Origin: Pelagihabitans sp037969055
Lineage (GTDB): Bacteria > Bacteroidota > Bacteroidia > Flavobacteriales > Flavobacteriaceae
Assembly (NCBI GenBank): GCA_037969055.1
Contig: JBBKWR010000216.1
Coordinates: forward strand, 1-39,486
DNA: 39,486 bases
Reading direction: 5' to 3'
The position numbers were made by a program, and so were the translations under genes. Positions 39,401-39,486 of the stretch are shown here, in pieces (within the stretch, counting starts at the first letter, position 1; each line of letters starts with the position of its first letter). The notes beneath the pieces were generated by a model. It made no database searches. It had not been told where the DNA came from and was given only the letters and a program-made list of their open reading frames with translations.

Positions 39401-39486
39401 ATGGACAAACTACCAAAAATTGCCCTTCCGGCAATATTCATCTTGATCGTATTGGTCATTTTAATATCAAAATCGGCCGTAACGAT
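39401..39486 (+). CDS. Probable prohibitin/SPFH family protein, 5' end only
   Basis: The frame opens at ATG 39401 and continues off the right edge (28 codons visible). The peptide MDKLPKIALPAIFILIVLV followed by ILISKSAVT is an N-terminal signal anchor, and the SKSAVT ending resembles flavobacterial prohibitin-family (Band 7/SPFH) proteins as I remember them. The domain itself is beyond the window, so the call rests on the first 28 residues. It is 12 nt downstream of the VWA gene and likely in the same operon. Confidence 0.5.
   Translation, partial: MDKLPKIALPAIFILIVLVILISKSAVT

Noticed and set aside
1..39486. tRNA, rRNA, insertion sequence, integrase or attachment site
   Set aside because: Looked for on both strands by eye; no cloverleaf with TTC-loop pattern, transposase or flanking repeats recognised. 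A dedicated scan (tRNAscan, Infernal) could still find something I missed.

Overview
The window is a contiguous stretch of what looks like core chromosome from a marine member of the Flavobacteriaceae (Bacteroidota), probably in the Maribacter/Zobellia/Arenibacter neighbourhood. The evidence is a PorX-type PglZ response regulator of the type IX secretion system, an LpxC-FabZ fusion, a TonB-dependent receptor with an N-terminal carboxypeptidase-like domain, several flavobacterial lipoprotein and DUF families, TAnnTTTG promoter motifs in front of many genes, and the lack of Shine-Dalgarno sequences. The genus is an inference. I saw no tRNA, rRNA, CRISPR array, insertion sequence or prophage gene.

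Layout. 1-5 kb: a DUF6146-like lipoprotein (cut by the left edge), a DUF937 protein, the serine genes serC-serA, and a LuxC-like acyl-CoA reductase divergent from a 2[4Fe-4S] ferredoxin. 5-9 kb: an agmatinase/arginase-family enzyme and a large TonB-dependent receptor. 9-15 kb: ychF, then the topoisomerase IV pair parE-parC. 15-20 kb: a sterol-desaturase-family di-iron protein, a TerC protein with a small lipoprotein and an XRE regulator, then an M14 carboxypeptidase, an Lrp/AsnC regulator and a DinB-like protein. 20-26 kb: a small acidic protein, aroB, proline dehydrogenase, a DUF4258-like protein, alanine dehydrogenase, a membrane protein and a 47-residue lipoprotein. 26-29 kb: tsaE, an unknown secreted protein and porX. 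29-35 kb: a forward cluster with an HD phosphohydrolase, lpxD, lpxC-fabZ, lpxA, efp and a second, divergent lpxD-like gene. 35-39.5 kb: sucD, fabG, a VWA membrane protein and the start of a probable prohibitin/SPFH gene.

How the genes work together. The 29-35 kb cluster covers early lipid A synthesis (LpxA, LpxC, LpxD) joined to fatty-acid dehydration (FabZ), with FabG further along, so acyl-ACP supply and lipid A are tied genetically. serC-serA form a serine operon. Proline dehydrogenase, alanine dehydrogenase and the Lrp regulator are amino-acid-related genes. PorX links the region to protein secretion.

Most of this is ordinary housekeeping sequence, and I found no convincing new defence or biosynthetic system. 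The best second-look items are a heptanucleotide repeat touching the sucD start, twin palindromes in front of the M14 peptidase gene, the divergent second LpxD, the acyl-CoA reductase/ferredoxin pair beside the serine operon, an EF-hand-like insertion in the TonB receptor, an orphan forward terminator near 26.07 kb, and two short unlisted genes or ORFs (25794-25937 and 24871-25038).
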